Shown piece after piece: positions 33,273-42,841 of a stretch of DNA of 64,000 nt (position 1 is the stretch's first letter; each line of letters begins with the position of its first letter). Position numbers and translations under genes: made by a program. Under the pieces are notes generated by a model, which was given only the letters and a program-made list of their open reading frames with translations, was not told the origin of the DNA and made no database searches. Origin of the DNA: Akkermansiaceae bacterium (GTDB lineage: Bacteria > Verrucomicrobiota > Verrucomicrobiia > Verrucomicrobiales > Akkermansiaceae); contig JAJQGU010000073.1 of assembly GCA_021200315.1 (NCBI GenBank), positions 1 to 64,000 on the forward strand. Reading direction: 5' to 3'.

Positions 33273-34016
33273 TCAGGATTGCTCCCGCAGCCCCAACACG
33301 TCTTCCATGTCATAGAGGCCGGTTCCTTTGCCTTGCAGCCAGAGGGCGGCGCGGACGGCGCCGGAAGCGAAGGTCATGCGGCTCGACGCCCTGTGTGTGA
33401 GCTCCACGCGTTCACCGTCGGCCGCAAATACAACGGTGTGATCCCCCACCACGTCGCCGCCGCGCATGCTGTGCATGCCGATTTCCCGCTGCTTCCGTGC
33501 GCCCACAAGACCTTTCCGGCCGCAAGCCACATCCGCATCCGCACTGTAGCCGCGCGTTTTGCAGAGCTCTTCGGCCAGGCGTCGCGCCGTGCCCGAGGGG
33601 GCGTCAATCTTGTGGCGGTGGTGCATTTCGACAATCTCGATGTCGAAGGAGTCTCCGAGAATACGGGAAGCGTGCCGAGTCAGCCAGAAAAGGGTATTTA
33701 CCCCTGCGGAATAATTGGCGGCAAACACAATGGGAAGCTCTTTCGCCGCCTCGTCGATGGCCCGGCGTTCCTCCGCCGTATGCCCGGTGGTGCCGATCAC
33801 CAGGGGTACCCGGCGCCGAATGGATTCCGCAAGCAGTTCCTTCGTGAAGCCGTGGAAGGAAAAGTCAATGGCGATATCGGCCTTCTCCAGGGCCGGGCCG
33901 AGCTCCTGCCCCGCATCGTGCGTGGCGGCCAGACGGGTGTCTGGGTTCTCTTCCACCGCCTGCCGCACAGCTTTGCCCATGCGCCCCGAAATACCTGTGA
34001 CGAGAATGTTCAACAT
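33273..34016 (-). CDS. dapB: 4-hydroxy-tetrahydrodipicolinate reductase
   Basis: 247 residues. NAD(P) site ILVTGISGRMGKAVRQ, IDFSFHG, GTTGHTAEE, FAANYSAGVNTLF, and the dihydropicolinate motif VEMHHRHKIDAPSGTA with catalytic His and Lys. It reduces the DapA product in the lysine and diaminopimelate pathway. Five bases separate it from dapA upstream. Confidence 0.96.
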   Translation of the reverse strand: MLNILVTGISGRMGKAVRQAVEENPDTRLAATHDAGQELGPALEKADIAIDFSFHGFTKELLAESIRRRVPLVIGTTGHTAEERRAIDEAAKELPIVFAANYSAGVNTLFWLTRHASRILGDSFDIEIVEMHHRHKIDAPSGTARRLAEELCKTRGYSADADVACGRKGLVGARKQREIGMHSMRGGDVVGDHTVVFAADGERVELTHRASSRMTFASGAVRAALWLQGKGTGLYDMEDVLGLREQS

Positions 34017-34021
34017 GGCGA

Positions 34022-34903
34022 TCAGAGCAAGTGAAAGCGGTTCAGAAGCCCGCGGAGCACATCCTGCTTCTCTTCATGGAGAGGAGCGAGCGGCAGGCGG
34101 ATATCCCATGAGATTTCACCGCGCAGGGCGAGAGCCGCCTTGATGGGCACGGGGTTCGTGTCGAGCGTCATCAAGCCTTTCATCAGCGGGTAGAACTTTT
34201 TCTGCAAGGCGCGTGCAGCGTTCATGTCGCCGGAGAGCGCAGCGTCCACAAGCCGCTTCATGAAATCGGGGGCGAGGTTCGACGTCACCGAGACAAGCCC
34301 CTGCGCCCCGCACGAAATAAATGGCACCGCGAGCCCATCGTCGCCGCACAGGACGGAAAAATCATCCGGCAGCGCCTCACAGAGGCGGTTCACTCGGTCC
34401 ACGCTGCCGCCGGCTTCTTTCACGGCAATGACATTCGGACAATCGGCGGCCAGCCGGACGATGACCTCCACGGGAATTTCGATGCCGCAGCGGCCCGGGA
34501 TGCTGTAGAGCATGACGGGCAGAGAGGTCGCTTCGGCCACCATGCGGAAGTGGCGGTACAGACCTTCCCGGGAGGGCTTGTTGTAATAGGGGCATACCTG
34601 CAATGTGCCGTGAGCGCCCATTTTTTCGGCATCGCGCGTCAGGGCAACGGCCTCTTCGGTGGAGTTGGAGCCCGTGCCGGCAATCACCTGCACCCGATCC
34701 CGGGCGGTCTCAATGGCCAGGCGAATGACATCCGCATGTTCCTTGTGCGAGAGGGTGGGCGATTCGCCCGTCGTTCCCACGGGGACGATCCCATCGACTC
34801 CGGCGGCAATCTGGCGTTCGATCAAGGCCTGATAGGCTTCGGCGTCCACCCTGCCGTCGCGAAAAGGTGTGATCAGTGCTGTGTAAAGACCGCAGTATTT
34901 CAT
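34022..34903 (-). CDS. dapA: 4-hydroxy-tetrahydrodipicolinate synthase
   Basis: 293 residues from the ATG at 34903; the longer frame to 34981 lacks similarity. LYTALITPF start, GTTGESPTLSH (substrate-binding threonines), CPYYNKPSREGLYRHF, YSIPGRCGIEIP, and VIAVKEAGGSVDR with the Schiff-base Lys. It condenses pyruvate with aspartate semialdehyde. First enzyme of the dapAB pair supplying meso-diaminopimelate for peptidoglycan and lysine. Confidence 0.96.
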   Translation of the reverse strand: MKYCGLYTALITPFRDGRVDAEAYQALIERQIAAGVDGIVPVGTTGESPTLSHKEHADVIRLAIETARDRVQVIAGTGSNSTEEAVALTRDAEKMGAHGTLQVCPYYNKPSREGLYRHFRMVAEATSLPVMLYSIPGRCGIEIPVEVIVRLAADCPNVIAVKEAGGSVDRVNRLCEALPDDFSVLCGDDGLAVPFISCGAQGLVSVTSNLAPDFMKRLVDAALSGDMNAARALQKKFYPLMKGLMTLDTNPVPIKAALALRGEISWDIRLPLAPLHEEKQDVLRGLLNRFHLL

Positions 34904-35051
34904 ATCTCGGCATCGAGCATACCTCACCTGCCCGCGTTTGTCACGTCCATTTCCTCCCAATCTGCCGGAGAGCGGAGACATGGCAAGCCGGGCTTCCGAG
35001 TGCCCGTGCGTCCCGATGCGCTCCGCAGTTCCGAACCTCGCCGTTTTCCGT

Positions 35052-36701
35052 TCACAAGTAGTTTCCTATCGATCGAATCGTGCGATAAATTTCCCGGTGC
35101 TCGGCCAAGAGGGGGGCGAGCTGCTCCGTGTTGCGCGTCACTTTAAGACGCGGTTCGGTGAAGAGTTTGCGGTAAGCCGAGACGCGCGAGACGAGCAGTT
35201 GCTGCAGAGCCGGCCGCAGAATTTCGGTCACGGTCATTTGCAGCGGTGCGGAAAATTCTTCGATGCGGCGTTTCAGGCGCGCTTTCTCCCACCAGAGAAT
35301 AGTGCAGCCGATCAACCAAACCAGCGCACAGACGGAAAGACTCGCCAGCCCCAGCGTATGGTGGCCGAGTCCTCCGAAGATGCCGGCTGTGATGATGAAG
35401 AACAGAGTCATGTAGATGATGCGCGTCATCCAAGTGATTTGCTCATGGCATATATTAATTAGAAACGGCTTGACGCCCAATTTATTCAGGGGTTTGTACA
35501 TCATGTGCCCCAGTTCTCTGCGCAGTGTCTGCAATTCTTCTTCCAGCTGTTTCTCCGGGAATTCGCCTATATCGCATTCGAGCTTTTGTTTCATGCGGGG
35601 GCGAATCTGAACCCAGTTTTCGCGGCAGGAAAAGATGAAAGCGCGGTCCTGCGCCTCTTGCCGCCTTTCAATCGCCCTGCGGACGAGATTGTAATATAAT
35701 CCGTCGACCTTTTCTCCCAGGCGTTCGAGTTGAAGCATCTTGCCGGGCGTCACCAGAAAACCGAACCGCCAGGAGAGCATGTTCGACAAGTCGGGAACAA
35801 GTGACTGCACGATATGCCCCAAGCCTTGAACCTGCCTGGGAATGCTTTCGGCCTGCTGGCGTTGAAAGACGTCGATCTCGCTGTCGATGCCGCTCAAAAA
35901 GCCGCTGTCTGTGCGAAGCATCTGATTGCGCCGCCGGAGTATGCTGGCCTGTTCGTCCAAGAGGTTCACTGCGGCCGTGTAGAGCCGGTGCAGATCACCC
36001 CTGAGCAGGGAGGGAGAATCGAGCGCATCCTGCACGCGCTCGGCGAAGACATCGAGACCCGTGCCTTGGATTGTCCCGCCGGGCGTTACTTGGTAGAGGG
36101 GCAGCTCTATGCCGAGGCGTTTCATACTCAGTTCCCGGATCTGCGCTTTGATCGTCCGGATGTCTTCGGGAGAGCGGCGGTCGCAGTGGGTCAGCGCAAT
36201 GATGCGCAGAGTACGGAAGCCCTCCGGCAAGCCGGAGAGCAGCTCCCATGCGGAGGGGCACCAAGGGTTGTCGCCGCCCATGACCGCAATCACGAGATCG
36301 CTTTCCGCCAAAAGGGGAGCTATTGCCTGGCGCACGGCATTTTCGCGGCAATCGCCGGTGTCGACGAGCTCCAGCCGGTCGAGCTGGTAGTCCCCCAGAA
36401 ACCGGGAATTCTCCGAATCGCCGTCGTCATTGCCGAGACGCCAGCGGATGAAGTGCGCTTTCATCTCATGGGCGGCGATGCAGGGAATGCCGAGCAGCCC
36501 GGCGATCAAAGACGATTTGCCGCAGCCTTTTTCTCCGATGATGACAATGCGGCGCGTGCGCGCGACAAGAGCCAGCCTTTTTTCCACTTCGGGCGCCATG
36601 GCGGAAGGCTCGTCGGAGTCGATTTTCCGGCAAAGCTCCAGGGAGCGTCCGGCCCAATACCGCACGATGCTTTCTGTTCTTCTGAAATTGCGTTTCAGCA
36701 T
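35052..36701 (-). CDS. Dynamin-like membrane GTPase
   Basis: 549 residues. P-loop GEKGCGKSS (56-64), G3 LVDTGD (112-117), and a G4-like THCDRR (171-176) in place of NKxD/TKxD define a GTPase of the dynamin/YfjP class. A long helical region (about 250-420, for example EEELQTLRRELGHM) is followed by two adjacent membrane spans at about 435-480 (IIYMTLFFIITAGIF, VCALVWLIGCTILWW) and a helical end. Such proteins remodel or tether membranes. It is the first gene of a leftward series ahead of dapA (148 bases between), so any functional link to cell-wall precursor genes is positional only. The G4 variant (His for Lys) may relax nucleotide choice. Confidence 0.7.
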   Translation of the reverse strand: MLKRNFRRTESIVRYWAGRSLELCRKIDSDEPSAMAPEVEKRLALVARTRRIVIIGEKGCGKSSLIAGLLGIPCIAAHEMKAHFIRWRLGNDDGDSENSRFLGDYQLDRLELVDTGDCRENAVRQAIAPLLAESDLVIAVMGGDNPWCPSAWELLSGLPEGFRTLRIIALTHCDRRSPEDIRTIKAQIRELSMKRLGIELPLYQVTPGGTIQGTGLDVFAERVQDALDSPSLLRGDLHRLYTAAVNLLDEQASILRRRNQMLRTDSGFLSGIDSEIDVFQRQQAESIPRQVQGLGHIVQSLVPDLSNMLSWRFGFLVTPGKMLQLERLGEKVDGLYYNLVRRAIERRQEAQDRAFIFSCRENWVQIRPRMKQKLECDIGEFPEKQLEEELQTLRRELGHMMYKPLNKLGVKPFLINICHEQITWMTRIIYMTLFFIITAGIFGGLGHHTLGLASLSVCALVWLIGCTILWWEKARLKRRIEEFSAPLQMTVTEILRPALQQLLVSRVSAYRKLFTEPRLKVTRNTEQLAPLLAEHREIYRTIRSIGNYL

Positions 36702-36867
36702 TCGCCCGCCCGGCGCACATAGTACTGAAAAGGACGGTGTCTGTCCACTCCAAAAGCGTTCTCTTCACCTGAAGAAGCGGCTTGCATTCCGTTCAGTCTG
36801 TGCACGCCTGCGCGGCAGCCTCCATGAAAAGCCCCGCTCTTCCGGCGGATTGGCGGGAGGATGTTCT

Positions 36868-36878
36868 CCCCCCCCCCC
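36868..36878 (+). repeat. C11 homopolymer upstream of the MFS gene
   Basis: Eleven consecutive C residues end 38 bases before the ATG at 36917, in the divergent region between the GTPase and MFS genes. Length change would alter promoter or leader spacing. Confidence 0.7.
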
Positions 36879-36916
36879 TCCTCCGGCTCGGGCGAACAGT
36901 TGGAGTTTAGATTTGC

Positions 36917-38182
36917 ATGAGGAGCGGGTTGGGCTTACATGTTTCGTTCATGCCTTCTCCTGTCGACGAACCGCCGTGGACTGCCTGCCGCGTGCATTTC
37001 CTGATCGTGTTTCTGCTGGTAAGCTTCAATCTGCGCATGTCGTTTGCGGCGGCAGATCCTCTGCTGCTGTACCTGGAAAGAGATTTGAAGCTGAGCCTGA
37101 CGGACAGCGGGATTTTTGCCGTGCTGCCGGTGATGGTGCTGGGGGTGGCTTCGACGCTGGCAGCGAGACTGGTGTCGGTCATTCGTCCGCGCATGGTGGT
37201 TTTGATTTTTCTGGCCGTGGCCGTCTTGGGTGTTTTGTGGCGCAGCTACGGCGGCATGGTCGGTCTCTTTGGAGGAATGGTGTTCATCGGACTGGGATTG
37301 GGGGTGGTCGGCTCGGCCATCCTGGGGGTGCTGAAGGATGTGTTCCCGTTCCGTTCTGAAATGATCATGGGGGGCTACACGGCGTTTGTCTGTCTGGGCA
37401 CTTCCGTGGGTTCCGGGTGTTCTCTGCCACTGGCGTCAGCGCTGGGCGGGTGGAAACCCGGCCTGGCCTTTTGGGCCGTCCCTCTGGCCGTGACTCTTCT
37501 TCTCTGGCTGGGAATGATGCATTACGGGAAAGACATGGGAAAAACCACTCATCGCAGGCTTCAGGCGAGCATACGGCCTCTGTTGGGGCAGAAAAAGGCA
37601 TGGACGGTGTCCATCTTTTACCTTTTTCGAGTGGCGGGAGCCTATCTGCTGACCATCTGGCTGGCCTCCCTGATGCGCAGGCGCGGCATGAATGCCGACG
37701 AATCGGGATTTGTCCTTGCCTTGGCCACCTTGTGTCAAATCCCTTCGTCGCTGCTTTCCGGCAAGTGCGTGCAATGGCTGGGAGGGCAGGCCCGGCTGAT
37801 GTTCGTCACCATCCCTTTGTCCATTGCCGCCTGCTGGGGGCTGCTCTTCGGCTCTCTGTCCTGGTGGCCCTGTTTTTCGGTGATATTCGGGTTGTGCATC
37901 GGCTTCATTTTCACCCTGGGCATGGGGCTGATCGTACAACGCGCGGCAGATGAGGCGACTGTTGTTGCGCTGTCGGGGATGTCGCAGGGCGTCGGCTTCA
38001 TCGCGGGCGGTCTGCTGGCCTGGGTCGGCAATTTCTGTGTGGGCTCGCCGCATGCGGAGCTGTACATTGCCGTCCTTTATACAGTCTACGGACTGGGTGG
38101 ATTGGTGTTCGGCCTTCTGGCCGCCCGTCCCGGCATGGTGTCCGGAGCGGGAGAAAAGACACACGGGCAGCCGCAGGAGTGA
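36917..38182 (+). CDS. MFS transporter, CynX/NimT-like
   Basis: 421 residues with 12 predicted spans. FNLRMSFAAADPLLLYLE between the first two spans resembles the CynX/NimT family start (NLRPxxxSxxPLL). LAARLVSVIRPR and LFGGMVFIGLGLGVVGSAIL fit the MFS half-repeat pattern. It presumably exports or imports an anion or small organic compound; the substrate is unknown. Start at 36917 or, less likely, Met12 at 36950. A C11 tract sits just upstream, and no ribosome binding site is obvious. Followed after 70 bases by the M16 peptidase gene, which has its own promoter. Confidence 0.8.
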   Translation: MRSGLGLHVSFMPSPVDEPPWTACRVHFLIVFLLVSFNLRMSFAAADPLLLYLERDLKLSLTDSGIFAVLPVMVLGVASTLAARLVSVIRPRMVVLIFLAVAVLGVLWRSYGGMVGLFGGMVFIGLGLGVVGSAILGVLKDVFPFRSEMIMGGYTAFVCLGTSVGSGCSLPLASALGGWKPGLAFWAVPLAVTLLLWLGMMHYGKDMGKTTHRRLQASIRPLLGQKKAWTVSIFYLFRVAGAYLLTIWLASLMRRRGMNADESGFVLALATLCQIPSSLLSGKCVQWLGGQARLMFVTIPLSIAACWGLLFGSLSWWPCFSVIFGLCIGFIFTLGMGLIVQRAADEATVVALSGMSQGVGFIAGGLLAWVGNFCVGSPHAELYIAVLYTVYGLGGLVFGLLAARPGMVSGAGEKTHGQPQE

Positions 38183-38212
38183 AGAACGGCGCGGGGATGC
38201 CTTCTTTCGGCC

Positions 38213-38240
38213 TTGACTTCCATCAAAAGCATTTTATATA
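38213..38240 (+). promoter_or_regulatory. Promoter of the M16-C25 peptidase gene
   Basis: TTGACT (38213-38218) and TATATA (38235-38240) with a 16-base spacer; the ATG at 38253 follows after 12 bases. Very short leader, no ribosome binding site. Confidence 0.6.
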
Positions 38241-38252
38241 GTAGACAGCGGT

Positions 38253-41200
38253 ATGAAGCTGCGAATGTCTCCCATACGTTGTTCATTGATTCTCCTGAGC
38301 TTGTGTTCTCTGCTCCACGCGCAGGGGACGGCACCGGCCGAGCCGCCCGCGGAGCGGCGGACGCCCGAATTCGCCAAGGAAGAATCGCTCCGTCAGGATC
38401 CGGAACTGGTCGTCGGGACGCTCCCCAACGGCCTGTCCTACATGATCCGTCCCACGGCGGAGCCGAAAGGGCGCATGAGTGTGCGGCTTTATGTGGATGT
38501 GGGCTCTCTCAATGAAAATGAGAGCAACAGCGGCATTTCCCATTTCATTGAACATTTGGAATTCAATGGCAGCCGAACATTCAAGCGGGGCGAGCTCATC
38601 CCGGCGATGCAGCGCCTCGGTCTTGGATTCGGGGGAGATGCCAATGCCTACACGAGCCTTGAGCAAACCGTTTATATGCTCGATCTGCCCAACCTGAAGG
38701 ACGAGACGGTGGATTTTGCCATGAAAATCATGCGCGACTTCGGCGACGGCGCGACGATGGATGCGGAAGCTATCGAAAAAGAGCGCGGAATCGTGGTGAG
38801 CGAGCTCAAGACGCGGGATTCCCTGGCCTATCGAGCCATGGTGAATATGCTGGATTTCCAATTGCCGGGCACCCGTGCGGCGCATTTCCTCCCGATTGGC
38901 AGGGAGGAAATCATCAACAGCATCACCAAACAGCAGGTGGATGATTATTATGGTACGCATTATGTGCCGGAAAACATGACTGTGATTCTCGCGGGGGACA
39001 TTACGGTGGAGCAGGGCCGGGCATGGGTGGAAAAATACTTCGGTTCCATGGAACGCAAGGCCAAGCCGAAACCGCGCGACATCGGGGAGCTCAAACTGCC
39101 GCGTGAACTTCGCGCCAAGGTCTTCCCCAATCCGGAAGACGGTTTGGTGACGATTTTTGTCAATTCCATTTCTCCCGCCCGCAATGAGAAAGACACGGAA
39201 GCGCAGCGCCTCAAAGATCTGCCGCTCGAAATGGCCAATCTGATGCTCAATCTGCGGTTCGCCAAGATGGCACGGAAGGGCGATGCGCCCTTTTTGCAGG
39301 CCAAAATGGATCAGGACACTCTTTTCAAGACGGCGGACGTGGCCTCGCTTGTCATCCGCTGCAATTCGGAACAATGGAGAGAGGCTCTCGAAGTGGCGGA
39401 ACGCGAGCGGGCCGGCGCCTGCGTCTATGGGTTCAGCGATGCCGAATTCAAGGAAGCCTGTGCGGTGGTTGAGAACGCGCTGCTCAATTCCATCTCTTCA
39501 TGGAAGACAGCTCGCGCGGAAGCCGTTGCCGCGCAGCTTATCGAATCCATCAGCGACGAAACGGTGCACACCGCTCCCGAAGAAGATCTCCGCATTTTCC
39601 GCAAGGCCAGAGAAACCATGACGCCCAAGGAGTGCCAGGAGGCTCTCCGCGGGGTGTGGAGGCCGGAAGGCTTCATCCCCTCGCCGACGGTCATGGCCAC
39701 GGGCAAGACGCCTCCCGACATGACGGACGAGGCGTTGTTCCAAGCTTACACGCATGCGGCGGCGAAAGAGCCGGCCCGGCCTGAGGCTGTGGAAGAGAAG
39801 CCTTTTGCCTATGAATGGGTCGGGGATCCCGGACGCGTCGTCTCCAGCACTGATCTCGATGATTTGGGCGTGAGACAGCTTGTCCTGAGCAACGGCGTGC
39901 GCGTGAATTTGAAGCCCACCCCCTATTCTCAGGGAGAGATTCTTGTGGCGGCGGCCATCGATGGCGGCCGCATGAGCCAGCCCGCCGGAAAACCCGGCTT
40001 GAACGCGCTCGCCGCGGCCGTGATCAACCAAGGGGGGCTCGAAGCGCATTCCGTCACTGATTTGCAGCGCATTTTCGCCGGGCGTACAGTCGCCTCAAAC
40101 TTTTCGGTGGATGACGAACGCTTTTTCTTCCAAGGCGCGACTACGCCGCGGGATCTCGAGCTGCACCTGAAGGTGTTGGCGGCGCGCATTCTGCATCCCG
40201 GCTACCGCCCCGAGGCCGAAATACAGTTCCGCCGCATGCTGCCGGCCGCTTATGCCCGGTTGACGCACGAGGCTTCGGGCGTATTCCGGACAAAGGCTCC
40301 GAGCATTCTTTCAGCCGGGGATGAACGGTTCTCCCAGCCCGAGCAGCGGGAAATGGAGAAACGGACGTCGCAGGAAGTGCGCGAATGGCTTTCCCCCTGG
40401 CTGCGCGAAGGCGCCTTGGAGGTGACCATCATCGGCGATTTCGACCCGGAAGAGGCCGGCAAGCTCGTCGAATCGACGTTGGGCGCGATGCCGCCGCGCT
40501 CCGAAAATGCCGTTGAGGTGCCGGATGCCCGGCGGACCGTCCGGACGACCGGCTGGAAAGACGTCCGCACACTTACTTGCGAGTCGTCCGTCGACAAGAC
40601 CGTCGTGGCACAAATCCTCCCCTGCGGCAATGGGCGCGACAGGCTCCGCAACCGCCGCCTGCAGATTCTTGGCAGGATCGTCAAGGAACGCGCTTTTGAC
40701 GCGATTCGAGCCGAATTGGGCGAATCTTACGGTCCGACGGTCAGCGTGCAGCCCCGCGACGCCTACGAAGGCTTCGCCACCATGACGATCGCCAGCTCGG
40801 GCGTGCTGCGCAACCGGTACAAGGTCAATGCGGCCATCAATGTCATTGCCTCGCGCCTGGCTCAGGGAACCATCACGCAGGATGAACTGGATCGCGCGTT
40901 GAAGCCCCGCTTGGCCGATGTGGAGAAGGCCAAGCGCAGCAACGCTTTCTGGCTTGCCTTGGCTGTGAGCCAGGCGAGGCCCGAAGACCTGGAGCTCATC
41001 CGCGGCATGGAGCGGGATCTCCGGAGTATCACTCTCGATGAGATCAATGCGCTTGCACGCGAGGTGTTCGGCAGCGACAGCGCGGCGTCCTTCTACGTTC
41101 TGCCCGATTCCGTGCCCGGCCATGAGATCGGGGAAGGCACGTCGACCCCGGCGGACGATCCCGCCATTCATCCCGAAGCGCCGTCTGAAGTGCAGGCCGA

Positions 41201-42716
41201 GGCGGGATCGGCTTCGGGCGCCGCTTTTGCGCCGGGGAAGGCGGGAAGTTCCGGGTATGCGGTTCTGATCGGCGCTGAGACGGCCCGCAAGTCCGGCTGG
41301 CTCGAAGTTGCCGTCGAGCTGGCGACTCGGCACGGCGGAAAGGTGCTCGTTTCGCCGGGCGGCATTGAGGACGGCGCCGAGCTGCTCGAACGCGAGGCTC
41401 CCCGCTATCTTGCGGTGGTGGGCCGCGCCGGGGAATTCAATCGGGAGACCGTCAATTTCCTGCATCGGGTGACCCGCCGGTTTGACGCAGACCCTTACGG
41501 CGATTGCATCTGGGGCATCGTCACAGGCCCCGACGCCTCTGCGGCCATGAGGCTGGCGGAAGAACGGCCTCCCCTCGTCGTCAAGCGGGCGGGCGGCACG
41601 ACCAATCTCTCCCCCGGCCGCTTTGAAACGTGCGTGTGCATTACAGACTGGGCTCCTTTTCTGGTACAGCAGACGCGCGACGGCGTCACTTGCAGCGTTA
41701 TGTACGACAAGCAGACAACCGGGGAAGAATTCTCCCGGCGCATTCCCAAGGAAGGCGTCGTGTGGAAATTCGCCGACATGCTCGAGAATGACGCGCTCCA
41801 GCTTCTCGTCACTTCGTCGCACGCCACGGTCTACAATCTCGAAATGCCTTTTGAGAAGGGACTCATCATCTCGGGGAAGGGGCGCTACCATGTGCTGACC
41901 ATGGCCGATAAGCCCGAATATGCGGGCGCTCTCGCCCGCGAAAAGAACGAAGGCGAGCAGCCCATTCTCGAGCTGATCGGGCGGAAGAACTACCCGCAGA
42001 TAAAGCCGGACGGCGAAACGCGCATTTGGCTTGCGGCGGGCAACTGCCTGTTCGGCGATGCTCACAGCTCTCCCAATTCGATGGCGATCACGGCTTTAGG
42101 CAGTTACGGGTGCCGTCAGCTCGCCGGTTACACGGTTCCTTCCTGGTATGGAGCCGCGGGGTGGGGCGCGCTTCAGCTTTTCTTCGGCAATCACGACGCG
42201 TCAAGCTTTGCCGAGGCGTGTTATCTGAACAACCAGTTCATTCTCGAGCGCACACTGCGGGAGTATCCCCGTCTCATGAGCGTGAATTTCGACTTGCCCG
42301 AGCTGGGAGCCGATCTGGGGGCGCAGAGGCAGTTCATCTTCTCTCTGCTGCAGACGGGCTGCAAGCTCGACAGGGATGCGATGGGGCTCGTGCATGATCG
42401 GGACGTCTTTGCCTTCTATGGCGACCCGAAATGGACGGCCCGCCTCGACGAGTCGCGTGAGCAGTCTCCCTGGCATATCGTCCCCGGAGAGCGGGGGCTC
42501 GTCATTACGGCCAACGCCGACGCGGAAGGGCGCGTCGCCTTCTGGTTCCCCGAGCGGCTGGCGCAGCTGCCCGCAAAAGCCGTGCTCCGCACGCCCGCGG
42601 GGGAGCGGCCCCTTGAAGAGGCCGGCGTGTTGACGAACGATTTCCTTCTCATCCGCGAGCTCAAGCTCGGGAAGGGAGAAGCCGCCATCGTGGAATGGGC
42701 GGGGCAGGAGGGGTGA
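38253..42716 (+). CDS. Secreted M16 zinc peptidase fused to a C25-like (gingipain-type) region
   Basis: 1487 residues. Signal peptide 1-23. First M16 domain about 50-500 with the inverted zinc site HFIEH (97-101) and a third ligand in ERGIVVSE; second, inactive M16-type domains about 540-960 (QLVLSNGVRVNLKPTPYS, SYGPTVSVQPRDAYEG). From about 995 a different region starts (GYAVLIGAETARKSGWLEVA, RYLAVVGRAGEF, DADPYGDCIWGIVTG). It resembles C25/caspase-fold proteins of Planctomycetes, and holds candidate catalytic His1190 (SSHATVYNLEMPF) and Cys1265 (LAAGNCLFGD). This is roughly 500 residues longer than usual M16B double-domain proteins. Role: probably periplasmic or secreted degradation of peptides. 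The M16 part is certain; the C25-type part is inference from motif memory. Confidence 0.8.
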   Translation: MKLRMSPIRCSLILLSLCSLLHAQGTAPAEPPAERRTPEFAKEESLRQDPELVVGTLPNGLSYMIRPTAEPKGRMSVRLYVDVGSLNENESNSGISHFIEHLEFNGSRTFKRGELIPAMQRLGLGFGGDANAYTSLEQTVYMLDLPNLKDETVDFAMKIMRDFGDGATMDAEAIEKERGIVVSELKTRDSLAYRAMVNMLDFQLPGTRAAHFLPIGREEIINSITKQQVDDYYGTHYVPENMTVILAGDITVEQGRAWVEKYFGSMERKAKPKPRDIGELKLPRELRAKVFPNPEDGLVTIFVNSISPARNEKDTEAQRLKDLPLEMANLMLNLRFAKMARKGDAPFLQAKMDQDTLFKTADVASLVIRCNSEQWREALEVAERERAGACVYGFSDAEFKEACAVVENALLNSISSWKTARAEAVAAQLIESISDETVHTAPEEDLRIFRKARETMTPKECQEALRGVWRPEGFIPSPTVMATGKTPPDMTDEALFQAYTHAAAKEPARPEAVEEKPFAYEWVGDPGRVVSSTDLDDLGVRQLVLSNGVRVNLKPTPYSQGEILVAAAIDGGRMSQPAGKPGLNALAAAVINQGGLEAHSVTDLQRIFAGRTVASNFSVDDERFFFQGATTPRDLELHLKVLAARILHPGYRPEAEIQFRRMLPAAYARLTHEASGVFRTKAPSILSAGDERFSQPEQREMEKRTSQEVREWLSPWLREGALEVTIIGDFDPEEAGKLVESTLGAMPPRSENAVEVPDARRTVRTTGWKDVRTLTCESSVDKTVVAQILPCGNGRDRLRNRRLQILGRIVKERAFDAIRAELGESYGPTVSVQPRDAYEGFATMTIASSGVLRNRYKVNAAINVIASRLAQGTITQDELDRALKPRLADVEKAKRSNAFWLALAVSQARPEDLELIRGMERDLRSITLDEINALAREVFGSDSAASFYVLPDSVPGHEIGEGTSTPADDPAIHPEAPSEVQAEAGSASGAAFAPGKAGSSGYAVLIGAETARKSGWLEVAVELATRHGGKVLVSPGGIEDGAELLEREAPRYLAVVGRAGEFNRETVNFLHRVTRRFDADPYGDCIWGIVTGPDASAAMRLAEERPPLVVKRAGGTTNLSPGRFETCVCITDWAPFLVQQTRDGVTCSVMYDKQTTGEEFSRRIPKEGVVWKFADMLENDALQLLVTSSHATVYNLEMPFEKGLIISGKGRYHVLTMADKPEYAGALAREKNEGEQPILELIGRKNYPQIKPDGETRIWLAAGNCLFGDAHSSPNSMAITALGSYGCRQLAGYTVPSWYGAAGWGALQLFFGNHDASSFAEACYLNNQFILERTLREYPRLMSVNFDLPELGADLGAQRQFIFSLLQTGCKLDRDAMGLVHDRDVFAFYGDPKWTARLDESREQSPWHIVPGERGLVITANADAEGRVAFWFPERLAQLPAKAVLRTPAGERPLEEAGVLTNDFLLIRELKLGKGEAAIVEWAGQEG

Positions 42717-42841
42717 CGCCTTCGGTTTCTCCTTTCGGGGACAGAAGAGGAGGGCGTATGGGGAGAGTGATGCGCTTCTACGGCCGGCTCCTCCTCGGGA
42801 AAAAACGCAGCATGCCCGCTTTGCTTCCGTTCGAGCCCGGC

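Noticed and set aside
32717..34903. Idea that dapA-dapB-folK-panB form a novel metabolic system
   Set aside because: Each enzyme is standard; overlaps show cotranscription, but a shared novel pathway is not needed to explain them.
40311..42065. Leftward open frame of 584 codons opposite the M16 peptidase gene
   Set aside because: Antisense to a continuous conserved protein; composition rich in Arg, Gly and His as expected from GC-rich shadows.
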